Origin: Pleurodeles waltl
Lineage: Eukaryota; Chordata; Amphibia; Caudata; Salamandridae
DNA length: 64,000 bases
Direction: 5' to 3'
NCBI RefSeq assembly: GCF_031143425.1
Contig: NC_090439.1
Coordinates: 353,828,027 to 353,892,026 of the forward strand
Part shown: positions 11,855 through 22,829 of the stretch, piece after piece
How positions within the stretch are numbered: position 1 is the stretch's first letter
Layout of the letters: each line of letters opens with the position of its first letter
Notes under the pieces: model-generated
Told to the model about the DNA's origin: nothing
The model's input: only the letters and a program-made list of their open reading frames with translations
Databases searched by the model: none
Program-made: the position numbers and the translations under genes

Positions 11855-12030
11855 ATTGATCAGAGGAAATTGGGTATAATATTGGACCCCAACAATCCTG
11901 AACCAGTATTGTCCATAGAAAAAGGGTTAGGAATTGGTCAACTAGTACGGCAGAGATTCTCCAAAGTATTTACGGGGAAGATTGGAAAAATTAAAGGCTT
12001 TATGCACCTTATTCATTTAAAAAGGGTGCT

Positions 12031-14838
12031 GTGCCACAGGTGCATAAAGTAAGGAACATTCCCATTCCCTTAAAGGAAGATGTTAAACTGCAATTGGATA
12101 AATTGCAAGAAGAGAAAATTATAGAACCCATTGAATCATCAGAGTGGGTAGCCCCATTAGTCGTGGTGAAGAAAGCTAATGGGAGTTTACGATTATGCAT
12201 TGACTTGAGAGATCTTAACAAGAACATACTAGTTGATCAATTCCCCTTACCACATATTAGTAAAATGTAATCACACACTAGGGGAATTAAATGGTTTTCC
12301 ACCATTGATTTAAAAGCGGCCTATCATCAGGTACGGTTACATCCCAGTAGTAGGGACCTGACTGCTTTCATTACACCCTTTGGGTGTTACAGATTTTGGA
12401 GAGTACCATTTGGGTTGGCGTCAGCAGCAGCCATGTTCCAAAGGTTAATGAGCTCAATCCTTGCAGGAACAGATAATACGATGGTCTTCCAAGATGATAT
12501 CCTGGTGATGGGGAGGACAAGGGATGATCATGATCAGACTTTATTAAAAGTATTGAATACGTTGGATGAAAAGGGCTTGACGGCAGAATTTAGTAAATGC
12601 AAATTTGCTTGTGACCATGTCAATTACTTGGGGCATGTTGTATCCGCTCAGGGAATTAAACCTAAGGAGGATTTATTGTCTGCAATAAGCAAGGCACCTA
12701 ATCCTCACAATAAGGATGAGGTCCGTGCTTTTCTAGGTTTCGTAGAATTCTACTCCAAATTTGTCAATAACTTTTCTACGAAAACGTATGATTTAAGGCA
12801 ATTGCTTAAAGCAAGAAACAAGTTTTTGTGGACAGAAGCGTGTCAAAATGCTTTTGACATGTTGAAAAATGATATCTGCAAAGCTCCACCATTGCAAGGC
12901 TTTGATTCAAGTCTTAAATGTGTTATAACAACTGATGCTAGTTGCAAGGGAATAGGAGCAGTTCTTACCCAAATTAATAAGGAAGGGTATGAAGATACAA
13001 TTGCCTTTGCCTCACGTTCATTAACTCCTACTGAAGAGAAGTATTCAGTTATTGAGCGTGAGGCACTTGCATGTGTGTGGGCACTGGAACACTTTAGACA
13101 GTATGTGTGGGGTACTACAGTCATCTTAAGATGCGACCACAAACCACTTGTGAAGGTTTTAACCATGAAGGGGTTGTATAAGGCGTCTCCTAGGCTTGCA
13201 AGAATGTCTGTATGCTTGTTTGACTACAATTATGTGGTGCAATACTTACCTGGAGTGAAGAATACAGTTGCAGACTTCTTAAGCCGTATGCCCTTGCCAT
13301 CCAAAAATACCGATGAGTTTCAGAATACCGATGAAGATGGAAAAGATGACATGTGGGTGGCTATTTTGGAGGAAGGTATATGCAAGAGAATCATGCAAGA
13401 TGAATGGAATACAGAGCAGAACTCGGATGAGGTGATGAAAGAATTGAGCGTCATGATTACTAAAGGGTGGCCGTTAAAGAAAATGGTTAATAAAAATTTG
13501 GTACCTTTTTGGGAAGTAAGGGACGAACTAACCATGGAAGAAGGTCTATTTCTTAGGAATGGAAAGGTAATACCTCCCATCACCTTAAGGGAGAAAATTC
13601 TCGAGATTTGCCATGAAGGTCATCTAGGCATCGGTAAAACTAAGAATAGAGTGAAACGTTGGTACTGGTGGCCGGGGATAGATAAGGAGGTAGAAAGAAT
13701 GGTGAGAGATTGCCATGTTTGTGATAATGCTGATAAAACGCATGTGATGTTAAGACCGCCTTTACATCCCATTCCTTCTCACAACATGTCATGGGAAAGA
13801 GTAGGTATTGATGTCATGGGACCTATTGGTGAAGGTGATGAGCAGACCTTCCTATTAGTACTTGTGGATCACTTTTCCAAGTGGCCAGAGGTAGGAATTG
13901 TAAGGAAAGCTGATGTAAGCAGTATCATCAAATTTATGGATAACATTTTTGTAAGAGAGGGTTTACCAAAATGTATTGTGTCGGACAATGGGACACAATT
14001 TACGTCTTCTGCTTTCCAAGATTATGTGGGAAGGAATGGAATAAAACATCATACCACTTCAATTTACCATCCTGCAGGCAATGGTTCTGTAGAAAGGTTT
14101 AACCGCATACTGAAAGGAATGATTCAATGGTCTAATTGCAACAATTTGGTTTGGAAAACAGAATTATGGAAAACCCGGTGGGCTTTTAGGATTACTGCAT
14201 GTAACAGTACGAATGCTAGTCCGTTTGAACTCATGAGGGGTAGAACTCCCATGTCAAAAGATAATGTTGGTTGGCTCAAAGCTGCCAAAAGAGTAGAATG
14301 GTGTCCGGAGGAAGTGAAGACAAATATTGAGAAAGCTCAGGATAAATATAAGAAGCATTATGATGACATACACAAGTGTAAGGAGTTTAAGTTATGTGTT
14401 GGTGATGTTGTAAGAGTCAAGAGCAATAAACACACTATCAAGGGCCAAAGTAAATTTTCTATCCGCATGAGAGTAATTGCAGTGTACAATAATTCAGCGC
14501 GACTCAATGATGGTAAAGTGTGGCATGTATCCGCTTTGTCACTGTGTAAGAGTACCAGAGTTGACTCGGGAATGGAGATTAGTATTCCGAAGAGTTATAT
14601 GTGGAAAGAATGGTTAGAAGGGAAGAATGAGGGGAGAGAAGAACATGATCATCAATGTCAACATAGAGTTGATTCAGGGAGCACCGGTGATCATCGTCTT
14701 CTATCAAATGACCTGAGGTCATCTAACAGTTCCAGAGACTCTAGGAACTTGGAGGGAATCCAATGTAGGAGTGGAAGGTGGAGTAGATCTGGCAGGAGAA
14801 TTGTAAAACCAAAGAAGTTAGATGACTATTATTCATAG
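12031..14838 (+). pseudogene. pol: Gypsy pol: reverse transcriptase, RNase H, integrase
   Basis: Copies element RNA into DNA and integrates it. RT fingers and palm carry WVAPLVVVKKANGSLRLCID and STIDLKAAYHQ; the active-site box is VFQDDILV, with F in place of the usual Y. One TAA (12268-12270) interrupts RT; from Met 12415 there is an uninterrupted 807-codon frame. RNase H follows (TTDASCKGIGAVL, REALACVWALEHF, CDHKPLV). Integrase has the H-H-C-C zinc domain near residue 395 (CHEGHLG...CHVC) and a D,D35E core: Asp466 (GIDVMG), Asp524 (SDNGTQF), Glu560 (SVERF). The C-terminus holds a GPY/F-like basic segment and ends in an Arg-Lys tail; no chromodomain is recognisable. Confidence 0.93.
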
Positions 14839-14926
14839 TAACGTTCTTCAAGGTGGAGCAGATCTGACAGGAGAATTGTAGACCAAAGAAGTTAAATGAC
14901 TATTATTCATAGTAATGTTTTTTAAG
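14777..14926 (+). repeat. 75-bp tandem duplication across the pol stop codon
   Basis: GGTGGAGTAGATCTGGCAGG at 14777 is repeated as GGTGGAGCAGATCTGACAGG at 14852, a spacing of 75 bp. The unit includes the last pol codons and the stop. In the second copy GTAAAACC is reduced to GTAGACC, which would shift the frame, so only the first copy is coding. Confidence 0.85.
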
Positions 14927-15002
14927 AACTGTTTATTGGGTTATGTTCAACTGTTTTGTTTATAGGAATATATATTGTTTATTCTCATATTGTTTTTATT
15001 GT

Positions 15003-15016
15003 AAAGAGAGAAGATA
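15003..15016 (+). promoter_or_regulatory. Gypsy polypurine tract
   Basis: AAAGAGAGAAGATA directly abuts the 3' LTR. Purine-rich tracts here prime plus-strand DNA synthesis in LTR elements. One T interrupts the tract near its end. Confidence 0.65.
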
Positions 15017-15226
15017 TGTAGTGTCGGTAGTAGAATGTTCATCGTTCCCGAATGCCTTGCGCTGGAATTTCTGCACGCGCTGGTTGTTGTTAGAGGCATT
15101 CGAGAATGGTGTGAGAGGGACGGTTACTGAAGCAGACGGAGCAACTGCACGTCTCCCTTCTACGATGTATCTGGAATGGAATAAAGTAATTTCTTAACTC
15201 TCACATGGTGTTGGCAGATTCCTACA
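15017..15226 (+). repeat. 3' LTR of the Gypsy element
   Basis: 210 bp matching the 5' LTR, followed by the target duplication CCTGG. Confidence 0.95.
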
Positions 15227-15231
15227 CCTGG

Positions 15232-16153
15232 TTGGAACCTGAATCCAACCCAGTGGTAAAAACTTTAATGACTTCCTAACATACTTGGAACTATATCAGA
15301 GAGCTGTAGGTACGTCAGATAAATCTGGCCACATGCTAGAACTTGTGATCACTGCAGAGGATCACATCGGCTCCTTCTTTGGGTGCATCTTTCTCACATG
15401 TCCCTCCACGTCCTCATTACGGCGCTGGGAAAAACTTTAAAAGATCCTTAAATTGACTTGAATAAACTTGCCAAATGTATGAGCTCCACTCTGCTCAGTA
15501 CTTGAATTCCTGATATGGATAATGGATGTTGATAAAATTGGGTCTCTCTTTAACAAATGAACAACCACCTGATTCAAATATCTTTTAAAAAGTGGCGAGA
15601 GTAACAATGGAGCAAAGGAAATGCTTTGTTTTCTTAAGCTTTTCTCTTCGAAAACCAGTGGGCTCGAAATTAGAATGATGGGGAAAATCATCTTCCAGTC
15701 CTTGCACTGCATCTGTCACAGTGCTGGAAATGTAAGTGCTTGAAGTGAATACCAAGAAATCCCTTTTCACTGCCAGAAACTAGGAATCCTCCAAAATCAA
15801 CATCTTTTCACCTCAGGTGAGAAGGAAAAGGTTAACTCATCTTCTAAACAACTGCATGACAGCTTGAGTATATTCCACCTTGAATAAATTAGCACAATCA
15901 GTGAACACATTGAAGCTGCAAAACAAATAAATTCTATCTATAAAATATCTCATATTAATATATGGTATGGTCTTCTTTTTTGTCCTTTATGTCACTCGCT
16001 GTGGTAGACACTGTTTCTTTTTATGAGAACTAAGCATGTTTTTGAAAGGTTGCCTGTGCATGTTCCCAAACTTATCCCAGAAATAATGATAGCTTCCATT
16101 TTCAATTTTACCAATACCTCCTTACCAACAGAACTGGTCCTCTGAGAAGTGGC
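15232..16153. other. No gene recognised
   Basis: AT-rich sequence between the Gypsy element and the L1 insertion; nothing identifiable on either strand. Confidence 0.4.
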
Positions 16154-17851
16154 AATCATTATTTTTGTATTAATTTCTTTTTATTGGTATACGTAACTTA
16201 AGCATCCATAATCACATGCAATGCACACAGAAAGTCACAACTGTTACACATTATTCAGTGGGTAATTCACCATCAACATTTAAGTGATATCAGCCTGTAG
16301 GGTTGTTGTAGTGGTACTAATGAATATGTGTGAGCCCTGGCTTCTTCAGCTAATACATTTACATGTAAAACAATTGGAAGGCTGGCCCATCAAAACATCC
16401 TGCCTTCCATGGTAGCAACCAGCGAGTAAGTCTGGAGCACCACGGTCCCTGATAAGGTATCCACCTGATGCCTCAAACAAACAACCATCTAAACATGAAC
16501 GGAATAACCTGGGACAGTGGGGGGAGTTAAGTGGATTTTTACTTTCTCAGAAGTACAAAGGGATAATCCAAACTTGCGTGGTGGGCAGGTGGAGTGGTGG
16601 TGGTGGGGGGGTTAGGGCACCACAATGGGCAACGCTCATGCAGGGGTCTCACATTTGTTCTGGATCCAAAGCACAAATGTGTCGCACAAAATGCTTTCCT
16701 TTCACATATCATGGCATCAGTTTCGGCCAATGCCCAACAAAGTACGACCCCAAGCCAATTATCAATCACAGGCGGCTGACCGGCCTTCCATGACATGACT
16801 ATCAGTTGCTTATAAAGGATGATTGCAAGGACAGCAAACCTTAGGGGGAATCTACTACTTTTCAAGTGCTTTGTGACTCCAAGGAGGCAGAACAGGGGGT
16901 ACCATGGGATCGGCATTTCAAGTATTTCCATGATATGCTCCATGACCCACCCCCAATTTCATGCCAATGGGGGGCATTCCCATACCATATGAGAGCTGCA
17001 CCCTCGGACTGCAAGGCCAAGTAGATAACTTCGACCCCCCCTACAGGTCAGTCCGTGAGTCAGCACACACTGCAGCCCGTGATGAAGGGGCAGAGTGTTT
17101 TGGCCTGTGCCCCATATCCGTCTGACTTCCAGCACCAGGGCGTTGCAAGTAAAAAACTGGCCAGCAGGCGCCATTGACGTCCTTCAGGTCCTGAAAGGAG
17201 CGCATTGTGCCATCTTGATACAAGTCCCCCTGGGTTTACAGCTCTGTCTCCTGTCAAGGCCCCAGATCATGGGCTCTTACTGGGTCCCTCAATCTAGGCA
17301 CGCTCCAAAGTGGGAGCTGAGGGGCATAGAGCAGCACTGCCTACCATGGCTGAATAAGCATGTTACAGCAAATCTTCGCAACTCGTGCCAATCAGCTCAG
17401 GCCTTCGGGACAGGCTGCCAGGGGACAGCAACCGGTCTAGCAATCTCATGTGCCATGTTCTTCCCTCACTGCGGTCCCCTCCCCTATTGCATCCACTGCC
17501 AATCAATGCATAGGCCACTGCAGTTGTGCCACTGCAAAATAAGATTCCATGCTAGTAGTGGCTGCTGTAATATGCAAATAGCCACTTGGCTACGAGCTCC
17601 CCCCTCCATATGAGGGTCAAGATCAAACTTTGCAGTTCTCTAAAAATAAGCCTTAGTGGGGGCAACAGGTATTGCCTGCAAAGAGGTACAGGAGCCATGG
17701 TAGTATCAACATCTTTGCAATGGATACATGACCCATAGGCTACAGGGGCAGTTGTGTCCAGAAGCCCCTGCCCCGCCTCGCCACCACAAGGGCTCTGCCA
17801 TGATTACTATGTAGGAGATCTCGCTCTGTACTCCGAGATAGCAAAGCGTTT

Positions 17852-19729
17852 CTAGTTGCCAAGGCAGACAATTTGTCGCACGTGTTCCACATCTACATGT
17901 TCCCCCTTGCTCAGAGAGTAGATACAAGACTTATCCCAATTCAACTTCAGTGCCATGTTGTCCAATTTGTCGAGTCTGGCAAAAAGAGCCGGGAGCTTCC
18001 TTTGCAGGGTTTCGCAAGTATACCAAAACATCATCTGCATAAAATGACATGACATGCCAACGGGGCCCATGGCTATGCCCCAGTTTGGTCCCTCCACTCA
18101 CAATGGCTCCATAGCCAGTGCAAAGATCATCAGTGACAAAGAGCAACCTTGGCACGTGCCCCTGCCTATGTGGAACTGATGAGAAATCAGGCAACCTGTC
18201 CGCACTCTGGCCAGGGGGTGGCATTTATAACAATCAAAACCACCTTAAAAAGTTTGGGCTTATTCCAAAGGCCTCAAGGACAGCCATCAAATGAGGCCAT
18301 CCAAGGGTGTCAAAGGCCTTCTCAAAATCTAAGGAGACCACCACTGGTAGCCCCTCAGATCCCTCAACTGCACACATAATCTGACAAAGCTGACATATAT
18401 TGGAGGCAGTGGCCATGCCAGGAATAAATTCACACTGATCAGAGTGCACCATGGTTGGGAGTAGTGGTAGCAGTCTGTTTGCAAAGGCCTTACTCAATAC
18501 GTTCTAGTCTATATTAAGCACTGACAATTGTTGGTAGTAACTCACGTAAAGAGTGTCCCGACCGGGCTTAGGCAGCACCACTATCAAGGCCTTCTGTAAA
18601 GAGGCTTACTACTACCCCTTCTGGAGCCTGAATTGCACAGATGATGGCCCTAGGTACTTCAGACTGCAGGAGCCACGCTAGTGTGTGGCCAGTCTTGTCC
18701 TCATCGTGTGCTGTTTGGCTAGCGATGCTCTGTAATCAATATTGTGCAATCAGCGCTTTTAATCTCAGAGCTGTCCCCTAAGATCTTGCAGCAGCGTGCA
18801 GGCTTCAACCACTGTCACTTCCTCCTGTTCCACGGCACATGCCTGTGATTCCAATTACAAATTCTACAAAGAAGGACTTCCCGCTTTACCCATGAGATCT
18901 TTATTCAATGACCCCTCAAAACTCCCTTCACGGAATCCCATTCCATACCTTTGGTCTCAGTGGAACCATTATTGTCCTCAAAAAAATTGTTGTAAATGGG
19001 TCCGATAGTGTCTGCGTATACTGGGTCTGGTAGAGCCAGGTAGGAGTCAGGGTCCTGTCATCCCCCCACTGGAACATCACCATTAGAGGACTGTGATCTT
19101 AAGTGGTTCAGCCCAGATTGCAGAAGAAGTAATCAAACCTAATGTGCGCCAGATGGGTGGGGGCATAATATGAGAATTCAGCCTCTCCAGGGTGACCTAA
19201 ACGCCAGATATCTTGGAGGTGTGTCATGGATGTCCGTTGTTGAAAATGTTTGGTCGCCAGGAGGCCTTGTGTTCCTGGCAGCGGGGACACTGATCTGTCT
19301 AGGGAGGTGCAATGAACACAGTTAAAGCCTCCACCCCTCATATATTGGGAGCTGGGCATCAGTAAACATGGTGGGGCCATCTTGTTTTGAAACTCCCCCT
19401 GTAACTGTAGTCTGTTAAGAGCATACAATAAAACGATAGAGAGTGGGCTCCCATCTCTTCTAGCAGGACATATTGGCCTTTTGGACAAATGGGACACCCG
19501 GGGCTATCCAAACAAAGACCCCTCTAGCAGAAGCAGAGTATCCGGTTTCAAACAGTTGCCCACTCTACCATTGCGCTACCTTCACTAGCTCAGAGGCAGT
19601 TAGATGTGTCTCCTGGAGGCAGGCTATGTGGACATGTCGGCACCTGAGATAGGCATAAATTCTATGTCGGCGCACAGGGGTTGCCATTCCGCTAATGTTC
19701 CATGTCAGCACATTGTAAGTGACTTCCAT
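17852..19729 (-). pseudogene. L1 ORF2: endonuclease and reverse transcriptase
   Basis: Nicks the target and reverse-transcribes the element RNA. The start is the ATG read at 19729-19727, which opens MEVTYNVLTWNISGM, the usual N-terminus of an L1 AP-endonuclease, followed by CLQETHL with the catalytic Glu near 19635. The endonuclease end is seen at 19108-19497 (DIWRLGHPG, then IRFDYFF). The RT is at 18234-18497 (FIPGMATASNICQL, VVVSLDFEKAFDTLGW) and 17931-18224, where FYADDVLVYL is the intact catalytic box. Stops and frame changes separate the blocks, so no protein can be made. The remainder, 16200-17850, presumably encodes the decayed C-terminal part. Confidence 0.85.
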
Positions 19730-19781
19730 GATAATTATTTAGAGTGCCCCTCATGGGGCCTATGTGGTAATGCACCTAGTA

Positions 19782-19863
19782 CCATATTTATACTTTTTTA
19801 GCGCCGCTTTTGCATCAAAACATGACGCAAATGCAGCGCTAAAAAAGTATAAATATGGGCCCT
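19782..19863. mobile_element. Short fold-back MITE inside L1
   Basis: CCATATTTATACTTTTTTAG on the left is mirrored by CTAAAAAAGTATAAATATGG on the right, with a short GC-rich loop containing a second small palindrome (TGCATC...GCAAATGCA). The ends match the start of the larger element at 63431, so it looks like an internally deleted relative. It lies upstream of ORF2. Confidence 0.7.
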
Positions 19864-20350
19864 AATATGTTAGACCCAAAGCCCCCCTCCCTGCCATCCC
19901 ACCCAGCCACAGCCTCGTTTTGAACAAGAAGCAATTGCAAAACAAAACAGTAATCATAACTCCCAGTCCCTTGGCTTGAATACCAACAGGCATCACACCA
20001 CAACAACCCAAACAGCACACAAGGTGGCCAAGACCACAACCGCTGAGGTGAATCAGTCCGTACGGAAGTCTCTGGGGGTCAGGCCAAATAGCATTGAGTA
20101 CTAAGTTTGTGTTGCGCCAGAGCAATCTGGGCTCAACTAGGTGGTATATCCACCCCATATCAAGCGTATGCCCATGCATGTCTCCCACAGTTTCAAGGTG
20201 GCCTCCGCCCGAGGCCTGTTTTCTCCAATGGCCCCCCCTCTGACATCACTCACCAACCCAAGGTCTGGTCATAACTGTGGCAGTACCTCCTGAGCGAGCT
20301 CACTGGTATGCTCATGGACTCCCCATCTGCTGGCGCCATTCTTGGTGTCC

Positions 20351-21171
20351 CTAGGTATTAGTCTTCGTCAGCATCCAACACCAGCACCTGGAAGCAATTA
20401 GTGCTGTGTAAGGAGACCTCCGCAGGGGGACATGAAAGAGATTGCCATAGTTTGCACCGTCATTTAGGCTGCCCATCTGACCAGCCATGTAGGTCTTACG
20501 CGTCTGATGTGTCCTGTTCCTGGATGCCCTTGGATCGGAGCCATGCTCATGTCCCTTCTCGGGAGGAGAAACCATGTGTAGTGTCCGAGTCAATCTCTCG
20601 GAACCGCGCCACGAAAGCAGGGTGCTGTGCCTCTTCTAGACTTTTGCAGTGCAATCTGGGTAAGCTGTGAAGGTGCTACCATTATATTACCAGGGGTCTT
20701 TGGAGCGAAATAGTTGCAGGATTATGGGCCATATGTACCAACAAATTTTCCCATAGACACAGAATGGGTAAAACCCTTTGCTACATCTGGCCCTAAGTCT
20801 CTATCCCTATAGTTGAGTAATCTTGCAATTACAGGATGTGGTGGGGCCCACGGGACAGGAGGGCAGCGGTGTGCTTGTTATATGGAGAAGAGAGCCTGCA
20901 TACGGTCATGCAGCACAGTTTGGAGTTGCCATTCATCCAGGAAAAGCTCAATTTTGAGGACTTTTGCACTCTCGGGAAAGCCCAAAAAGCAGACATTATT
21001 CCGTCTTGAACGTCCCTCAACATCATCTGCCCTAGCTTGGAGGGTCTGCATCTCAGCTACCTTCAGTTGTTCTTGAATCATGACCAAGGAAGGAAGCATG
21101 GACGCAAGGGAGTATTCTGCTTTATCTACCCTCTCCGTCAACTTGGAATGGTCTGCACTGTGGAGTCCCAT
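20351..21171 (-). pseudogene. L1 ORF1 remnant (RNA-binding protein)
   Basis: The clearest segment (20878-21171) has a heptad-like helix followed by RADDVEGRSRRNNVCFLGFP. This is the highly characteristic junction of coiled coil and RRM in L1 ORF1 proteins, which coat the element RNA as trimers. Downstream frames to about 20351 are broken and only loosely resemble the C-terminal domain. The order ORF1 then ORF2 on the minus strand supports the assignment. The N-terminus is not resolved. Confidence 0.75.
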
Positions 21172-22441
21172 TTACATTTGAATAGCACCAAATTGGGTCT
21201 CCATGGCAGTCGTTGAGTCTTGGATCACTTGCAATACCTTGTTGAGCATCGTGGTATGGGACTCAAGTGTGCTCTCCAGTTGCCTATTTGGGTCCGCCAC
21301 TGCAAGGAGGGAGCGCCAACATAGACATGATAGATTTCTTGGGTGGCAGGGGCTTGAGAGTCTTTGGTCTGACCATACCGCTTAGCCACCGCCTTGCAGC
21401 CACCAGAAAACAAGAAGATGGAAAAGATGGGTGGTCTGTGGTACCCCAATCCCATCAGAGCAGGCACTCGAACAGCAGGTCCAAGAGGTCCTTCCAGATG
21501 AAAGCACACCAATTGACTTTTTTCAGCGTCTTACAATGCAAGCACACCACTATCACCTATTGGCCCCAACGTAACCTGAATCCAGCTTTGGCAATCCCAA
21601 ATGTAGTAATGTTTGGGATGGCCCCGCTCTGGGGGTTGCGTCTGGTCCTGGTCAGTCCCAACCTAGCACTGATGGCACTGCAGTTTCACTTCACTCAGCC
21701 GCCTTGGGCTCTCACTGCTACACCTGCCAGGGTCACCCCCCATAACTCCAAGAATGAAGATGGGTGTGTTCAATGAATTACCGTGTGATGTGTCATGATC
21801 ATTCAGGATCCAGCCCTGGTGCTATGGGGGTGAGGGGGTGTCTGTGTTTCTCGATCTGCAGGCCTGAGTCAGGGGAGGGGATAATGAGATAATCTTAAAG
21901 TCAGTTCAACTGCTGCTGCATGCCAAACTGGGAATGGGGGGAGGGAAGAAAAGCACCCCCCAGGGCTCTGGGATGGTTGAGTTGCCACACCTCACCTGCA
22001 GTCTCCTCAGAAATCTAAGCCGCAGCTCCAGGAGTCTAATCCTTGGGCCTCCGCCGCCACGCTCCAAGACCGCAGTTCCCTTACACGCAGAATCACTATC
22101 CGCATCTTGTCCCCTCAGCTGGCAGCATCAATGTGGCCTGCTTCACACGGCACCGGGGGCGGCAAAGGGCCCAGCAGGGTGGCAGTAAGGCCACGGGCCC
22201 TCACTCCAGGATAGGTGTGAGGCTCTTGGGCCTATCACTCCGGACACCTTCAACTCCGCCGAGATACCATCCTCTAAATTGCCAGAATGAGGAGGGTGCT
22301 CCCCCGTCTGACAGCTGCGGCAGTGTGGCAAATTTTTGCAGGATTATGTCGCGAAAGGCCGGGGTCACAGTGAGGCCCAGACTCAATGCAGCTGCTCACG
22401 TTGCCATCTTTGCCATGGCCTCCGAAGTTGTAATCATTATT

Positions 22442-22773
22442 ATACTGTTTATAAAAAAAAGTTCAAAGGAATCAGTTATAATTGAATTTCTAAACACTCT
22501 GACAAGTCAAATTTCCATACGGTACTGTTATTTGTCAATTAGTAAGAATTTCTTGATCAAAACCAACTGCTCCATCAGCCTCACCCCCGGTCACTGGCAT
22601 CCTTCTGTAGGAGAAATTTAACCCGGAACTGGTATAAGAGCTAAAGCAGACATCGACAAACAGGCGAAATAAAGATTTGAGCTCTCCAAAGTCTTTGTCT
22701 TTCACACCCTCATGGGTAATGTATCAGGCTAATGAGCCACCAACAGGCGGAGCCTTCAACTGCCAAAAACAAA

Positions 22774-22776
<3 letters not shown>
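22442..22776. other. No gene; flank between L1 and TA repeat
   Basis: Short AT-rich stretch with nothing recognisable. Confidence 0.4.

Positions 22777-22777
<1 letters not shown>

Positions 22778-22826
<49 letters not shown>
22778..22826. repeat. (TA)n microsatellite
   Basis: About 24 TA dinucleotides in an uninterrupted run. It directly abuts the first satellite unit, so the array edge coincides with this microsatellite. Confidence 0.95.

Positions 22827-22829
<3 letters not shown>

Larger units (their letters stand above)
9881..15226 (+). mobile_element. Complete Ty3/Gypsy LTR retrotransposon
   Basis: A 5346-bp element with two 210-bp LTRs, both starting TGTAGTGTCGG and ending GATTCCTACA. 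It is flanked by an exact 5-bp target duplication CCTGG (9876-9880, 15227-15231). Internal order is leader, gag with zinc knuckles, aspartic protease, RT, RNase H, integrase, then a purine-rich tract. RT before integrase places it in Ty3/Gypsy (Metaviridae). There is no env. Gag, protease and the first part of pol share one frame until a single-base shift in an A-run at 12019-12023, suggesting an ancestral single Gag-Pol frame. In-frame stops lie at 11201, 11582, 11852 and 12268. The long 807-codon pol frame shows it is fairly young. Confidence 0.95.
16164..22431 (-). mobile_element. Nearly full-length, decayed L1-like LINE
   Basis: A 6.3-kb minus-strand insert. Its 3' end carries an A-rich tail (on the plus strand a T-rich run, 16164-16188). 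The sequence AATCATTATT flanks both ends (16154-16163 and 22432-22441), a 10-bp target duplication of the L1 type. In order on the minus strand are a GC-rich 5' UTR (about 22430-21500), ORF1 with a coiled-coil/RRM signature, ORF2 with endonuclease and RT, and a 3' UTR. Many stops and frameshifts show it is old. A small fold-back MITE has inserted upstream of ORF2. Confidence 0.8.
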
